A stretch of DNA of 64,000 bases, taken from assembly GCA_030673845.1 (NCBI GenBank), contig JAUTCQ010000013.1, positions 288,001-352,000 of the forward strand, read 5' to 3'. The stretch's first letter is position 1. Each line of letters opens with the position of its first letter. This document shows positions 1-8,079 of this stretch, one piece after another. The DNA comes from Verrucomicrobiota bacterium JB022 (GTDB taxonomy: Bacteria > Verrucomicrobiota > Verrucomicrobiia > Opitutales > Oceanipulchritudinaceae). The position numbers and the translations under genes are program-made. The notes under the pieces were generated by a model that saw only the letters and a list, made by a program, of their open reading frames with translations, had not been told where the DNA came from and did no database searches.

Positions 1-171
1 CTACCTGAACAATCTAAGGCTTGAACGAACTAAAACACTATTGTGCTCCAGTTGCCGGAGAGTACAAGCGAAAACGGTACGGAAGTACAACGTTTTTTTA
101 ACGCGATTGTTTCCGACGCCGGAAAATGCATTTTTGCTGACGATCCCACCCGCCCGGCCTTCATTAGCCCC

Positions 172-579
172 ATGCCTGCTCCCGAATGCCGCTTTACCTT
201 CCGCGTGCGCTATGCCGAGACCGACCAGATGGGCACGTTTTACAACGCCCGGGCGCTCGAATGGTTTGAAGTGGGTCGCAGCGAGCTGTCGCGTGCGATG
301 GGCCTGCCCTACCGCGAGTGGGAAGCACGGGGCATCTTCCTGCCCCTGATCGAGGCGCATGTGAAGTTCCGGGGCCGCGCCCAGTACGACGACCTGCTGG
401 AGATGCACGTGACGGTCGTGCCCGAACGCTCGGCGCGCCTGCGCTTCAGCAACCACGTCTGCCACGCCGAAAGCCGCCAGCCCGTGTGCGAAGGCTACAC
501 TATCCACGCGCTGATCAACCCCGAAGGCCGCCCCGTGCGCATCCCGGAGTGGATCCGGGAGGTGTTGGGCGAGGAGTAA
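172..579 (+). CDS. Acyl-CoA thioesterase, YbgC/4HBT hot-dog family
   Basis: A 135-residue cytoplasmic protein with the hot-dog thioesterase pattern. Near the N-terminus it reads RVRYAETDQMGTFYNA, the 4HBT signature whose Asp is the usual catalytic residue (normally Y-x-D-x-x-G), and it ends with a conserved IPEWIRE stretch. Family members hydrolyse short or aromatic acyl-CoA thioesters; the substrate cannot be read here. The frame is open from 43, but the ATG at 172 starts directly at the conserved domain and gives the normal family length, so I chose it. It is a single gene, convergent with the RidA-type gene to its right. Confidence 0.85.
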   Translation: MPAPECRFTFRVRYAETDQMGTFYNARALEWFEVGRSELSRAMGLPYREWEARGIFLPLIEAHVKFRGRAQYDDLLEMHVTVVPERSARLRFSNHVCHAESRQPVCEGYTIHALINPEGRPVRIPEWIREVLGEE

Positions 580-582
580 TAG

Positions 583-723
583 AATTAAGCAGAAAAAGCA
601 GAGAAGGACAGAAAAGCCCGAGTTCAAGATCCCTTGGATTCCAGATTTGGAGAGGAAGCGTTGAATCAGTGCCGAATGTGTTCCTCCATTTGGCGACACC
701 TTTTCTGGCTTCTCTGGCTAATT
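583..723. repeat. Imperfect inverted repeat between convergent genes
   Basis: The left arm (about 583-616, ...gcagagaaggacagaaaag) and right arm (699-723, ccttttctggcttctctgg...) are imperfect reverse complements, with aatta ends. The element fills the gap between the thioesterase stop and the stop of the opposite-strand RidA gene. It could be a small dispersed repeat or a weak bidirectional terminator; no second copy was seen here. Confidence 0.4.
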
Positions 724-729
724 ACATTC

Positions 730-2013
730 TCACTTCCACTTGCTGCTGATGCCGATGAGTTCGATCTCGATCACGCTGGCACCGGGGGTGGCTTCGACCG
801 GGAAGGCCGTGCGGATGGGCTTGGTTGGGTTGAGCTTCGGGTGGTTGAAGAAGCGCCCGTAGGCCTGATTCCACGCGCCGAACTCGCTCCCGAAGTCCTC
901 CTCGATGTCGAGGTAGGCGCGCAGTTGCACGATGTCGCTGGTGGTGACTCCGGCGACGGTCATGCGGTCGGTCAGGGTCAATAGCGCCCCTGCGCCTTGG
1001 CCGTGGTGGCCTTGTCGGCTGGTATCGACCACGCCGGAGAACCACGTTAGCGCGGCCTCGCGCCCGACCAGAGTCGAGCGGCTGAGGAACGAGGCCTCGT
1101 CGCCTTCGCGCTGGGCCGTGGCGCCCGGGCCGGCTGCGGTTGGCAGAGCGGCGTAGAATTCAATCTCCACCAGCATGCCGTTGGCGTTAAAACCGGGGGC
1201 GGCAAATTCGCTCAAGGCCGGGGCGGGCATGCGGCGCGCGGCCCAATACTCCTTCCAGGCGGCGGCAAAGCCCTCGAAATCCACGGGCTGGGCCGGTGCG
1301 CCTTCTGCGGGCAGCGGCGGGGAAAGCATGGCGCGGGCAAAGACGACATCGCGCGGGGAGGCACCCCAATGGGCGAGCGCTTCGGCCAGCTTGTCCATCG
1401 TCGAAAGGCTCTGTGCCTGCATGTCGCCTAGCTGGCCGTCCTTGCCCGGGCTGGCGAGCATGCCAGAGGTGAGGACCAGCGCGCTGAAGGGCTGCACGGC
1501 GGTCAGGCGCGGCGAAAGATCCACCACGCGGCCATTGGAGAGGCGGGGCGACTGTTGCGGCCACTTGTCGGTCGGGAGGGCGACGACCGCGTCGAAGGCC
1601 ACCTTCGCCTGTGCCTCGGGCAGCTTGGTCACGCCAATGGTGGTGCGGGTGGGCGGGAGGCGGTCGCCCTGGCCAAAGTGCTGGTTGAAGGCCCCGTTCC
1701 ATGCGTTCATCGCCCCTTCCATCTGGCTGTCGGCCGGGTCGACCAGCAGGTAGCCGCGGATGTTGACGACATCCGCGAGGGAGCCGCCCGCCTTCTTCAG
1801 GTCGGCCGCGAGGGCGGCGAAGGCGGCGTCGGCCTGGGCTTCGAGCGTGCGACCGCTCGCAGTATAGGTGCCGGTGAAGATCTTGACCGCTTCAGGGGCG
1901 ACCGTGGCGGAGGCGCTGTAGGGCGCGCCGGAGAGCGGGACGATTTCGGCCACCTGGGCGCTGAGAGGCGTCAGCAAGGTGCAGGCGAGGGTCCAAAGAG
2001 CAGGAATGCGCAT
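730..2013 (-). CDS. Secreted protein with three tandem RidA/YjgF-like domains
   Basis: 427 residues from the ATG at 2013, which starts a signal peptide (MRIPALWTLACTLLTPLSAQ); the open frame extends 18 codons further upstream but those lack signal-peptide character. Three RidA-like repeats follow at about 20-150, 160-295 and 305-427. The RidA Arg that binds the carboxylate of imine substrates is recognisable in repeats 1 (PPTRTTIGV) and 3 (KPIRTAFPV), but repeat 2 has PALSEF there. RidA proteins are normally ~130-residue homotrimers that hydrolyse reactive enamines/imines in the cytoplasm; a secreted single chain with three copies is unusual. Substrate unknown. Confidence 0.8.
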   Translation of the reverse strand: MRIPALWTLACTLLTPLSAQVAEIVPLSGAPYSASATVAPEAVKIFTGTYTASGRTLEAQADAAFAALAADLKKAGGSLADVVNIRGYLLVDPADSQMEGAMNAWNGAFNQHFGQGDRLPPTRTTIGVTKLPEAQAKVAFDAVVALPTDKWPQQSPRLSNGRVVDLSPRLTAVQPFSALVLTSGMLASPGKDGQLGDMQAQSLSTMDKLAEALAHWGASPRDVVFARAMLSPPLPAEGAPAQPVDFEGFAAAWKEYWAARRMPAPALSEFAAPGFNANGMLVEIEFYAALPTAAGPGATAQREGDEASFLSRSTLVGREAALTWFSGVVDTSRQGHHGQGAGALLTLTDRMTVAGVTTSDIVQLRAYLDIEEDFGSEFGAWNQAYGRFFNHPKLNPTKPIRTAFPVEATPGASVIEIELIGISSKWK

Positions 2014-2155
2014 GCCCGGCAGTGAGCAGCTTTTATGCAGGGCGGCGGCGTGGCGCGCGAATGCCAAATATTAAGCATCCTGATACGTGCGGCGTACAGT
2101 TTTGGGCATTTTGCGCCCGCATCGGCCCCCGGCACGTCGGCTGCTGAACTTAGGT

Positions 2156-3349
2156 ATGTCCGTCACACTGGCGCGCCGCCGTTTCCTTCAAACTGCCAGT
2201 CTTGGTCTACTTTCGGGTTACGTTGCTCGCTCTTCACTACAAGCTGCTACAGATAATCACTCGCCGAAACGTTCGGCGGCGCGCCAGTCCCTTTCCTACG
2301 CCCCCATTCGCGCCTCGCGCGACCGGGTGATCAAGACGACGGTAGGCCTGCGGCCCTTCCGCCGCTCCGGCCCCAACCTGAGCGTGGAACCGCTCGGCAA
2401 CAAGACGCTCGTGCACAATTACGGCCACGGCGGCTCCGGGTGGTCGCTCTCCTGGGGCTCCAGCCGCGAAGCGGTCGACAAGGCGCTCGAAGCCGGTCGC
2501 GGCGATGCCGTGGCGGTGATCGGCTGCGGGGCTCTCGGGATGACGTCGGCCCTGCTGCTCCAGCGTGCGGGCAAGAAAGTCACGATCTACACCAAAGACC
2601 GGCACCCCAACATCACCTCCAGCGTCGCCACGGGGGTGTGGTCGCCCGATTCGCGGATCTGCCTCAGCTCCGCCGCACCTGCGGGCTTTGGCGATTGGTG
2701 GGAGAAGACTTGCCGCACCTCTTTCAAGCATTACCAAAACCTGCTGGGCCTGCCCGGGCATCCGGTGGAGTGGGTCGATACGCTGGCCGTCTTCAACCGC
2801 CCGCCCGGTGAGGCCCGCGAAGGCGACGCCCGGGCTGACACGCACGAATTCGCCCACTACTACGACCGTGTGCGCGATTTGACCCCGATGGGCGTCGAAC
2901 TGGCGCCGGGCGATCACCCTTTCTCCGAAAAATACGCGATCCAGGGCACGACGATGATCTACAACATCCCGGCCTACGCGCAGTACCTGCTCGGCGAATT
3001 TACCTCCCTCGGCGGCCGCATCGTGGTCAAGGAATTCCATTCGCCGGAAGAAATGAAGGGGCTGGAAGAGCAGATGATCCTCAACTGCACGGGCCTGGGC
3101 GCGCAGACCTTGTTTGACGACCGCGAGATGGTGCCGGTGCGCGGCCAACTATCGTTCCTCATCCCGCAGGAAGAGGTGCGTTACAACTTTTCCAACGAGA
3201 CGGCCTACACTATCGCCCGTCGCGACGGCATCATCATCGGCGACATGGACAATGGGCGCTACGATTCGACCGACCTTAGCGTCGATCCGGCGCAATCAGA
3301 CAACTCCGTCGACGCTATTGCCGCTTCCATGGCGGCGCGACTCCGGTGA
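2156..3349 (+). CDS. Tat-exported FAD oxidoreductase, D-amino-acid-oxidase family, permuted domain order
   Basis: 397 residues from the ATG at 2156. The twin-arginine signal is RRRFLQTASLG (7-17). The segment that ends ordinary D-amino-acid oxidases, GLRPFR (64-69) and HNYGHGGSGWSLSWG (87-101), comes first here. It is followed by the FAD-binding Rossmann motif VIGCGALG (121-128), which normally opens the protein. The chain then continues through the usual middle (TGVWSP, ILNCTGLGA, VPVRGQ) and ends after GDMDNGRY. So it looks like a circularly permuted DAO fold. It probably oxidises a D-amino acid or similar amine outside the cytoplasmic membrane; substrate not readable. Its 3' end overlaps the opposite-strand exosortase gene by 54 bp. 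Confidence 0.85.
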   Translation: MSVTLARRRFLQTASLGLLSGYVARSSLQAATDNHSPKRSAARQSLSYAPIRASRDRVIKTTVGLRPFRRSGPNLSVEPLGNKTLVHNYGHGGSGWSLSWGSSREAVDKALEAGRGDAVAVIGCGALGMTSALLLQRAGKKVTIYTKDRHPNITSSVATGVWSPDSRICLSSAAPAGFGDWWEKTCRTSFKHYQNLLGLPGHPVEWVDTLAVFNRPPGEAREGDARADTHEFAHYYDRVRDLTPMGVELAPGDHPFSEKYAIQGTTMIYNIPAYAQYLLGEFTSLGGRIVVKEFHSPEEMKGLEEQMILNCTGLGAQTLFDDREMVPVRGQLSFLIPQEEVRYNFSNETAYTIARRDGIIIGDMDNGRYDSTDLSVDPAQSDNSVDAIAASMAARLR

Positions 3350-4258
3350 GGGATCGTAACCCGCCTGCAGCTCTTCGGTCATCGGCTTGGGCTTCTGGTA
3401 GCCGCGGATGAACCACCAGATGAGGACGAGGCAGCCGTAGTAGCAGATCGTGCCCACGATCTCGTGCATCAGGTGGTAGTTGTCCATCCCCACCACCGGC
3501 GCGAGCAGGATGATGATGAAGATGCGAACGAGGTTGAAGACGTAGGCCGCGACGCCCGAGAGCCCGACCAGTAACACGCGGTCGATCCACTTCAGGCGCA
3601 GCACGATCACCAGCAGGGTGCTGAGCAACAGGCTGGCGGTGATCACCCCGAACCCGTTACACTCCGGCGCGACGTGAAAGGGAAAACCGTCTACGCGCAG
3701 CAACAGGATCGGCTCACCCGCCTGTTTGGCCAGTTGCAGCGTCGTGTCTTTGCCGAGCAGGCTCAGCAGCCAACCCGCGCCTTGACCCGCAAACGCCCGC
3801 AGCGGCCAATCGAAGAGCGGCATCAACAGGGCGAGCGTGGCAAACACGGCAAAGGCCGAGAGCAGGCCGCGCCCGATCTGCTCCGACTTGCGGCCAAAGA
3901 TGAAGCGCATCAGCGAACCCGTCAGCGCGATCAAGCCGGGCAAAAGCAACAGCCCGTAGCCCAGCAAGGTCGCGGCCGCCACAAAGCCGAGGGAGATCAC
4001 GAGGCTGACCTGCGCCATGCGGTCGAACTGCAGGGAAGGCCGCCAGCGCCCGCGCCGCTCGGTAATCAGGAGGAAGGCGGCCAGCGCGAGCACCAGAAAC
4101 GCGTGCAGCAACTGGGTATGCGCCTGCGTCTGACGGAACAGCCACGACGCCACCGGCCCATAGGCCAGGCCGGCAAACACATACGCCGCCAGCCCCAGAC
4201 CGGCTTCGCTCCAGTTGACCTTGTTGCTGGGTTGAGGCTTTTGCTGCTCCGCTGCCAT
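3296..4258 (-). CDS. Exosortase (PEP-CTERM protein-sorting protease)
   Basis: A 320-residue integral membrane protein with about eight hydrophobic segments. The exosortase catalytic residues are all present: Cys200 in PECNG, Arg245 in NLVRI and His265 in HLMHEIVG, each at a membrane-segment edge as in the family. Exosortases cleave PEP-CTERM tails on surface and exported proteins, in the manner of sortases. Candidate substrates in this window are at 16581-17177 and 34723-35448. No EpsI-like partner or exopolysaccharide cluster lies beside it. The subclass was not assigned. The C-terminus is soluble and polar and overlaps the convergent oxidase gene. Confidence 0.9.
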   Translation of the reverse strand: MAAEQQKPQPSNKVNWSEAGLGLAAYVFAGLAYGPVASWLFRQTQAHTQLLHAFLVLALAAFLLITERRGRWRPSLQFDRMAQVSLVISLGFVAAATLLGYGLLLLPGLIALTGSLMRFIFGRKSEQIGRGLLSAFAVFATLALLMPLFDWPLRAFAGQGAGWLLSLLGKDTTLQLAKQAGEPILLLRVDGFPFHVAPECNGFGVITASLLLSTLLVIVLRLKWIDRVLLVGLSGVAAYVFNLVRIFIIILLAPVVGMDNYHLMHEIVGTICYYGCLVLIWWFIRGYQKPKPMTEELQAGYDPSPESRRHGSGNSVDGVV

Positions 4259-4358
4259 ACGCCCCTATGGATGTCACTATCCCGGCCCGGGGGCAAGCAT
4301 GCTCCGGCGGTAAGTGGCAACGGGATAAATCCGAACTGCGGATGCGGCCCATTGCGCT

Positions 4359-4450
4359 ATGGAGTGCTCGGCTCAGCCGAGATCTGGATTCCTTTGGTGA
4401 TGCGCAGCTCGCTTTCCAATCCAGATCGGTGCAGAGCACCGCACTCCATA
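4359..4450. repeat. REPIN copy R1 (short spacer)
   Basis: Two REP units face each other. The left is ggagtg, hairpin ctcggctcagccgag, then atctggat. The right is atccagat, hairpin cggtgcagagcaccg, then cactcc. The spacer between them is about 30 bases. It belongs to the same family as the copies at 21205, 22002, 51703 and 60825 and lies between the exosortase start and the nuclease stop. Confidence 0.8.
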
Positions 4451-4487
4451 ACCTCTTGAATGCACCTTCTACACCTGCCTCCACAGA

Positions 4488-4516
4488 AACGCCCCGGCTG
4501 CGCGGGCAACCGGGGC
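4488..4516 (-). terminator. Possible terminator of the nuclease gene
   Basis: Stem gccccgg / ccggggc (4491-4497 and 4510-4516). On the minus strand it is followed by gtttctgt, a poor T-tract. It sits about 40 bases past the stop of the minus-strand nuclease gene. Confidence 0.4.
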
Positions 4517-4555
4517 GGGGTGAAGTCACTCTTGATCTACAGTTTCTCTCGGTCG

Positions 4556-6886
4556 CTAAAAGTTGAAGCGGGCTTCGATCGGGTCGTGGTCCGACGAGCG
4601 CAGGGCCGTGGTGGCGTCGGCTTCGAGGTTGCCCGGCCAGGCGGCATTGACGTGCAGGATGTCCTGGCCGCGCAGGTTATCGAGCAAGGCGGGGCTCACG
4701 ATCATGTAGTCGAGCACCTGGGCGTTGCCGACATACATGTAGGTGTAGCGGTCGTGGGCTGGTACCAGCTCGATCAGGTTCGTCAGCTCCACATCGCCAT
4801 TTGCGCCATCGACCACGATACCGACCGGGTCCTGACCTTCACCCGGCTCAGGGAACCAGAAGTCGTTCAGGTCGCCACCGATCACGATGTTGGCGTCGGC
4901 ATCTGCCGCCAGTAGCTGGTTCACGTAGTCGCGGACCACCTGGGCCTGCAGCTTGCGCTGGGCTTCGGTGCTGCGGACGAAGGGCTGGCCGGTGCCCCAG
5001 AGCGCGCCGTCGCCCCCTTTGGACTTGAAGTGGTTGGCGATCACGGTCACTTGCTCGCCGCCCATCTGGAAGATTCCGACGTAGGGCTCGCGACCGGGGC
5101 TTTCCGACGGCGGGCCAAAGGCGGCTTCCGTCCCCGGCACGATGCTCTCGGTGATGAGGAAAGAGTCGAGCAGGTCGACGGTGTCGTCGTTGTAAAGCAG
5201 GGCGCACTCGATGCCGCGGCCGTCGCTGCTGCCGCCGGAGACGGCGACGTAGTTGGTCCCGGCGAGAGCGTTCACGCGGTCGGCGAGGACTTGGAGGATG
5301 GCGGTGTTCTCGGTCTCCTCGATCGTGATGACGTCGGGCAGTTGCAGCTCCTGGATCAGGGCCAGCGTCAGCTTGGAGAGCTTGGTCTCGAGCTCGGCGG
5401 CGGTGGGGGTGCTGCCTTCGTCGTCTTTGGTGGGGTCGTCGACGAGGTCGAAAAGGTTTTCGACGTTGAAGGTCGCGATCTTGTAGTTCCACGGGCCGGA
5501 GTCGGCGCTGCGGCGGGCGACCGGGCTGGTCGGAATCGGGCGGATCGTCGGGGTGATCGTGTCGTAGATGACCTTGTAGTCGCTGAAGGTGTAGTCCATT
5601 ACGCCCACGAGGTTGCGGATGAAGTCACCGGGCTTGACGTTGATCGTGGTGCGGGCGGCGTCGTCGATCAGGATGCGCTCGGGGTTGTAATCGACGCTGT
5701 CGGGGCCGGTCGGCGTCACCATCAGCACCTTGTGCGTCGGGTTGTAACCAGAGCCGAGGGCCATGTCGGCACGGGTCACGACGGCAAACTCGCCGTAGTT
5801 GTTGGTCGGGCTCACCACGTAGCCGAGGGCGAGGCTCACGCGCATACCTTCGAGCGATTCGTAAAACGCGCCGCCGACATCCATGCTGCTGTTTTCCATG
5901 TCGCTCAGGACGATGGGGGCGGGCAGTGGCTGGGCCTTGTCGAGCACTTCGACACTCGCCGGCTGCTCGGTCTCGGTCAGGTTGTAATACTCGGTGATCT
6001 CGGCCACGATTTCGACGAGGTCGCCCACTTCCACCGCGCTGTTGGTGGAGAGACCGCGGTAGACGTAGAGGCCGTCAGACGTGCTGCTGTCGCCGTCGCC
6101 GACCGGATCCTGCACCCAGAAGTTGTTGCCCGCGATCAGCGTGACGACGCCGGAGAAACGCACCACGTCGCCCACGCGCGGGCTGGTGTAGCCGTTGCCC
6201 TGGATCTGCATGATCGTCACCTCGTCGATTTCAGTCGGCGCGAGCGTCGGGTTTTCGGAGTAAGAGACGCTGGTGGCCGCCGGGTTGGCCGCGCCGGGCG
6301 TATTGGCGGCGAGGTTGGAGAAAGCCACAACCGAGTAACCGCCGTCGGCATTGCGCTGGACGGAGCCGGGGACAAAGGAGCCGTCGGGGCCGATGAAGAG
6401 GTCGCCGTACAGGAATTCGCCCGGCATCCCGGCAAAGAGGCCGATGCTGGAGACAATGCTCGTCCACGGCGTCACATCGAGCATCCCATCGTCATCGGTA
6501 TCGAGGTCCTGACCGTTGGAGCCGGTGAAACCGGAGACGAGTAGGTGGGTGAGGTTGTCGCTGTTCTCGAAGTTGAGGTTGGCCACGAGGTCGGGCGTGC
6601 CGAGCGTGAAGGTGCTTTCGGCCGCCACGAAGTAGCCGCTGGCAGGGATCACCTGACCGGCGAGGGAGGTGACGCTTTCAATCACACCGCTGCCGCCGCT
6701 GCCGTCGCCAATTACGAGGTAGGTCAGGCCATCGAGGCTGGCGCCGGGGGTGCCGGCGAGCTCGAAGAACTCGTCGTCGTCGGTGCTGTTCTGGTCGATG
6801 CGCAGTTCGCTGATCACGGCCTGGCCGTGGAGCGGGGCGGCCAGTGCGGCCAACGCCAGCAGGCGGAGAGAGGAGAGGTGCTGCAT
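4556..6886 (-). CDS. Secreted endonuclease/exonuclease/phosphatase-family nuclease with lamin-tail domain
   Basis: 776 residues from the ATG at 6886, which begins a signal peptide (MQHLSSLRLLALAALAAPLHG). Order: lamin-tail-like domain (ISELRIDQN...DDEFFELAG, ~22-200), an OB-like region (~225-450), then an EEP nuclease/phosphatase domain (~480-776). EEP motifs include IATFNVENLFD, VITIEETEN, ANHFKSKGGD, IGGDLNDF and the terminal SSDHDPI. This resembles ExeM/NucH-type extracellular nucleases, which degrade environmental DNA for nutrients or biofilm turnover. The frame extends 37 codons upstream, but the signal peptide fixes the start. It is transcribed alone, divergent from the cupin gene. Confidence 0.88.
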   Translation of the reverse strand: MQHLSSLRLLALAALAAPLHGQAVISELRIDQNSTDDDEFFELAGTPGASLDGLTYLVIGDGSGGSGVIESVTSLAGQVIPASGYFVAAESTFTLGTPDLVANLNFENSDNLTHLLVSGFTGSNGQDLDTDDDGMLDVTPWTSIVSSIGLFAGMPGEFLYGDLFIGPDGSFVPGSVQRNADGGYSVVAFSNLAANTPGAANPAATSVSYSENPTLAPTEIDEVTIMQIQGNGYTSPRVGDVVRFSGVVTLIAGNNFWVQDPVGDGDSSTSDGLYVYRGLSTNSAVEVGDLVEIVAEITEYYNLTETEQPASVEVLDKAQPLPAPIVLSDMENSSMDVGGAFYESLEGMRVSLALGYVVSPTNNYGEFAVVTRADMALGSGYNPTHKVLMVTPTGPDSVDYNPERILIDDAARTTINVKPGDFIRNLVGVMDYTFSDYKVIYDTITPTIRPIPTSPVARRSADSGPWNYKIATFNVENLFDLVDDPTKDDEGSTPTAAELETKLSKLTLALIQELQLPDVITIEETENTAILQVLADRVNALAGTNYVAVSGGSSDGRGIECALLYNDDTVDLLDSFLITESIVPGTEAAFGPPSESPGREPYVGIFQMGGEQVTVIANHFKSKGGDGALWGTGQPFVRSTEAQRKLQAQVVRDYVNQLLAADADANIVIGGDLNDFWFPEPGEGQDPVGIVVDGANGDVELTNLIELVPAHDRYTYMYVGNAQVLDYMIVSPALLDNLRGQDILHVNAAWPGNLEADATTALRSSDHDPIEARFNF

Positions 6887-7098
6887 GGGCAAGAGATAGG
6901 GCTGAGTTTGAATTTTCGACCCCCGAGTGAGAGAGATGGGGCCGGTACCGCCGGGCAACGGGCGGAGCGTGTCCGTTTTCTCATATCCTTGCGGCAAGGG
7001 TTTCGCGAACGGGTAAAGTTTAGGTGAACTACCTTCACGTTTTCGAAAGATAGATTAGGTTGTGAGGCGCCCTGTAATTCGTTTAACTGGTAGTCCTT

Positions 7099-7581
7099 AT
7101 GAAAGTCGGCCACCTCTCCGAAGTCCCTGTCGATGCCGTGCGTTCGCCCAGCGGGCGCTACCAGCTCACGCGGCTGTTGCTCAGCCAGCACCTCGGCGCG
7201 CCCAAGGACGCCCCGCCGAGCAAGGGCGGGCACCCCTTCGAGGTCGAGATTTGCCGGATCCTGCCCGGCGCCTGGAATTGGCCGCTGCACGCCCACTCCA
7301 CGCAGTGGGAGTTCTTTGTCGTCCAAAGCGGCGAGGGCATCGTCGAGACAACCGAGGGGCAGACGCCGATTCGTGCGGGCGACTTCTTCATGCAGCCGCC
7401 GATGCAGGCGCATCACATCCGCAACACCGGCACGGCAGACCTCGAGCTGCTGATCGTCGCCAACAACAGCGAGGCCGACATTGTGCAATACCCCCGCTCC
7501 GGCCGCTTCTTCATCAAGCCCCAACGCATCATGGGCTACCTGCAGCCCGTCGACTTCTACGAAGGCGAAGACGAGGAATAA
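7099..7581 (+). CDS. Cupin-domain protein
   Basis: 160 residues with a single cupin barrel. The metal-ligand pattern is HAHSTQWEFFVVQSGEG in the first motif and HHIRNTG near the second. A short N-terminal segment (about 45 residues) precedes the barrel. Small single-domain cupins can be isomerases, dioxygenases or sugar-binding regulators, and nothing here decides between them. It is divergent from the nuclease gene, with 212 bases between the two starts, and is followed by an inverted repeat. Confidence 0.8.
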   Translation: MKVGHLSEVPVDAVRSPSGRYQLTRLLLSQHLGAPKDAPPSKGGHPFEVEICRILPGAWNWPLHAHSTQWEFFVVQSGEGIVETTEGQTPIRAGDFFMQPPMQAHHIRNTGTADLELLIVANNSEADIVQYPRSGRFFIKPQRIMGYLQPVDFYEGEDEE

Positions 7582-7600
7582 GGAAGGTGAGGTAAGCAGG

Positions 7601-7675
7601 TTCTCTCACCAAGGGCACGAAGACACAAAGAGGAGATCTTCATTCCTTTGTGCCTTTGTGAACTCCGTGAGAGAA
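7601..7675. repeat. 30-bp-armed inverted repeat
   Basis: Arm 1 (7601-7630, ttctctcaccaagggcacga...) and arm 2 (7646-7675, ending aactccgtgagagaa) are imperfect reverse complements around a 15-base loop. Similar ctttgtg/ctctg-type repeats are common in several bacterial phyla (recalled, not checked). It lies between the convergent cupin and PIN-toxin genes and may also end their transcripts. Confidence 0.6.
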
Positions 7676-7680
7676 ATGCC

Positions 7681-8079
7681 CTATTCTTTTTGTTTGGGGC
7701 GACGAGCGCTGTTTCCGGCTACTTGCAGGAGTCGCTTGTCGAAGGTGTAGAGCACGTACCCGAGCCGGTTGGCCAACGCCAAGTAGTGGGCATCGTAGCC
7801 GCTGCAACCGGTTTGCTTCGCAGTCTCAAGGACATCGGCTGCCTCAACGGGATAGATGCGCGTTCCCAGAAGCAGTTGGGCATCATTGTAGGCGATCATG
7901 GCCTGGTCGCGAGATAGCATCCCATTTCGCTCATAGGTTGCCATGACGTTGAGAAACTCGGGCTCCCAGAGTATTGGAGCCGCCCACTCAGGGTCTTGTT
8001 GGTACAGCTCTTCGCATGCGGCGGCGTGTTCGCCTTGGAGCAGAAGATAGATCAGGACATTGACGTCGACGACGATCAT
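7681..8079 (-). CDS. PIN-domain ribonuclease toxin, VapC family
   Basis: A 132-residue PIN domain. Acidic metal-binding residues are visible: Asp5 (VVDVNVLIY), Glu39/Glu41 (EPEF), Asp96 (GCSGYDAHYLALA) and Asp114 (TFDKRLL). VapC toxins are Mg-dependent RNases that cut tRNA or rRNA and are held inactive by the cognate antitoxin. The start overlaps the stop of the upstream antitoxin gene by four bases (ATGA), the usual translationally coupled order. RNA target unknown. Confidence 0.88.
   Translation of the reverse strand: MIVVDVNVLIYLLLQGEHAAACEELYQQDPEWAAPILWEPEFLNVMATYERNGMLSRDQAMIAYNDAQLLLGTRIYPVEAADVLETAKQTGCSGYDAHYLALANRLGYVLYTFDKRLLQVAGNSARRPKQKE

Noticed and set aside
5030-6544. A 504-codon plus-strand frame opposite the EEP nuclease
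   Set aside because: Shadow of the nuclease gene; composition follows from the reverse complement of its codons.
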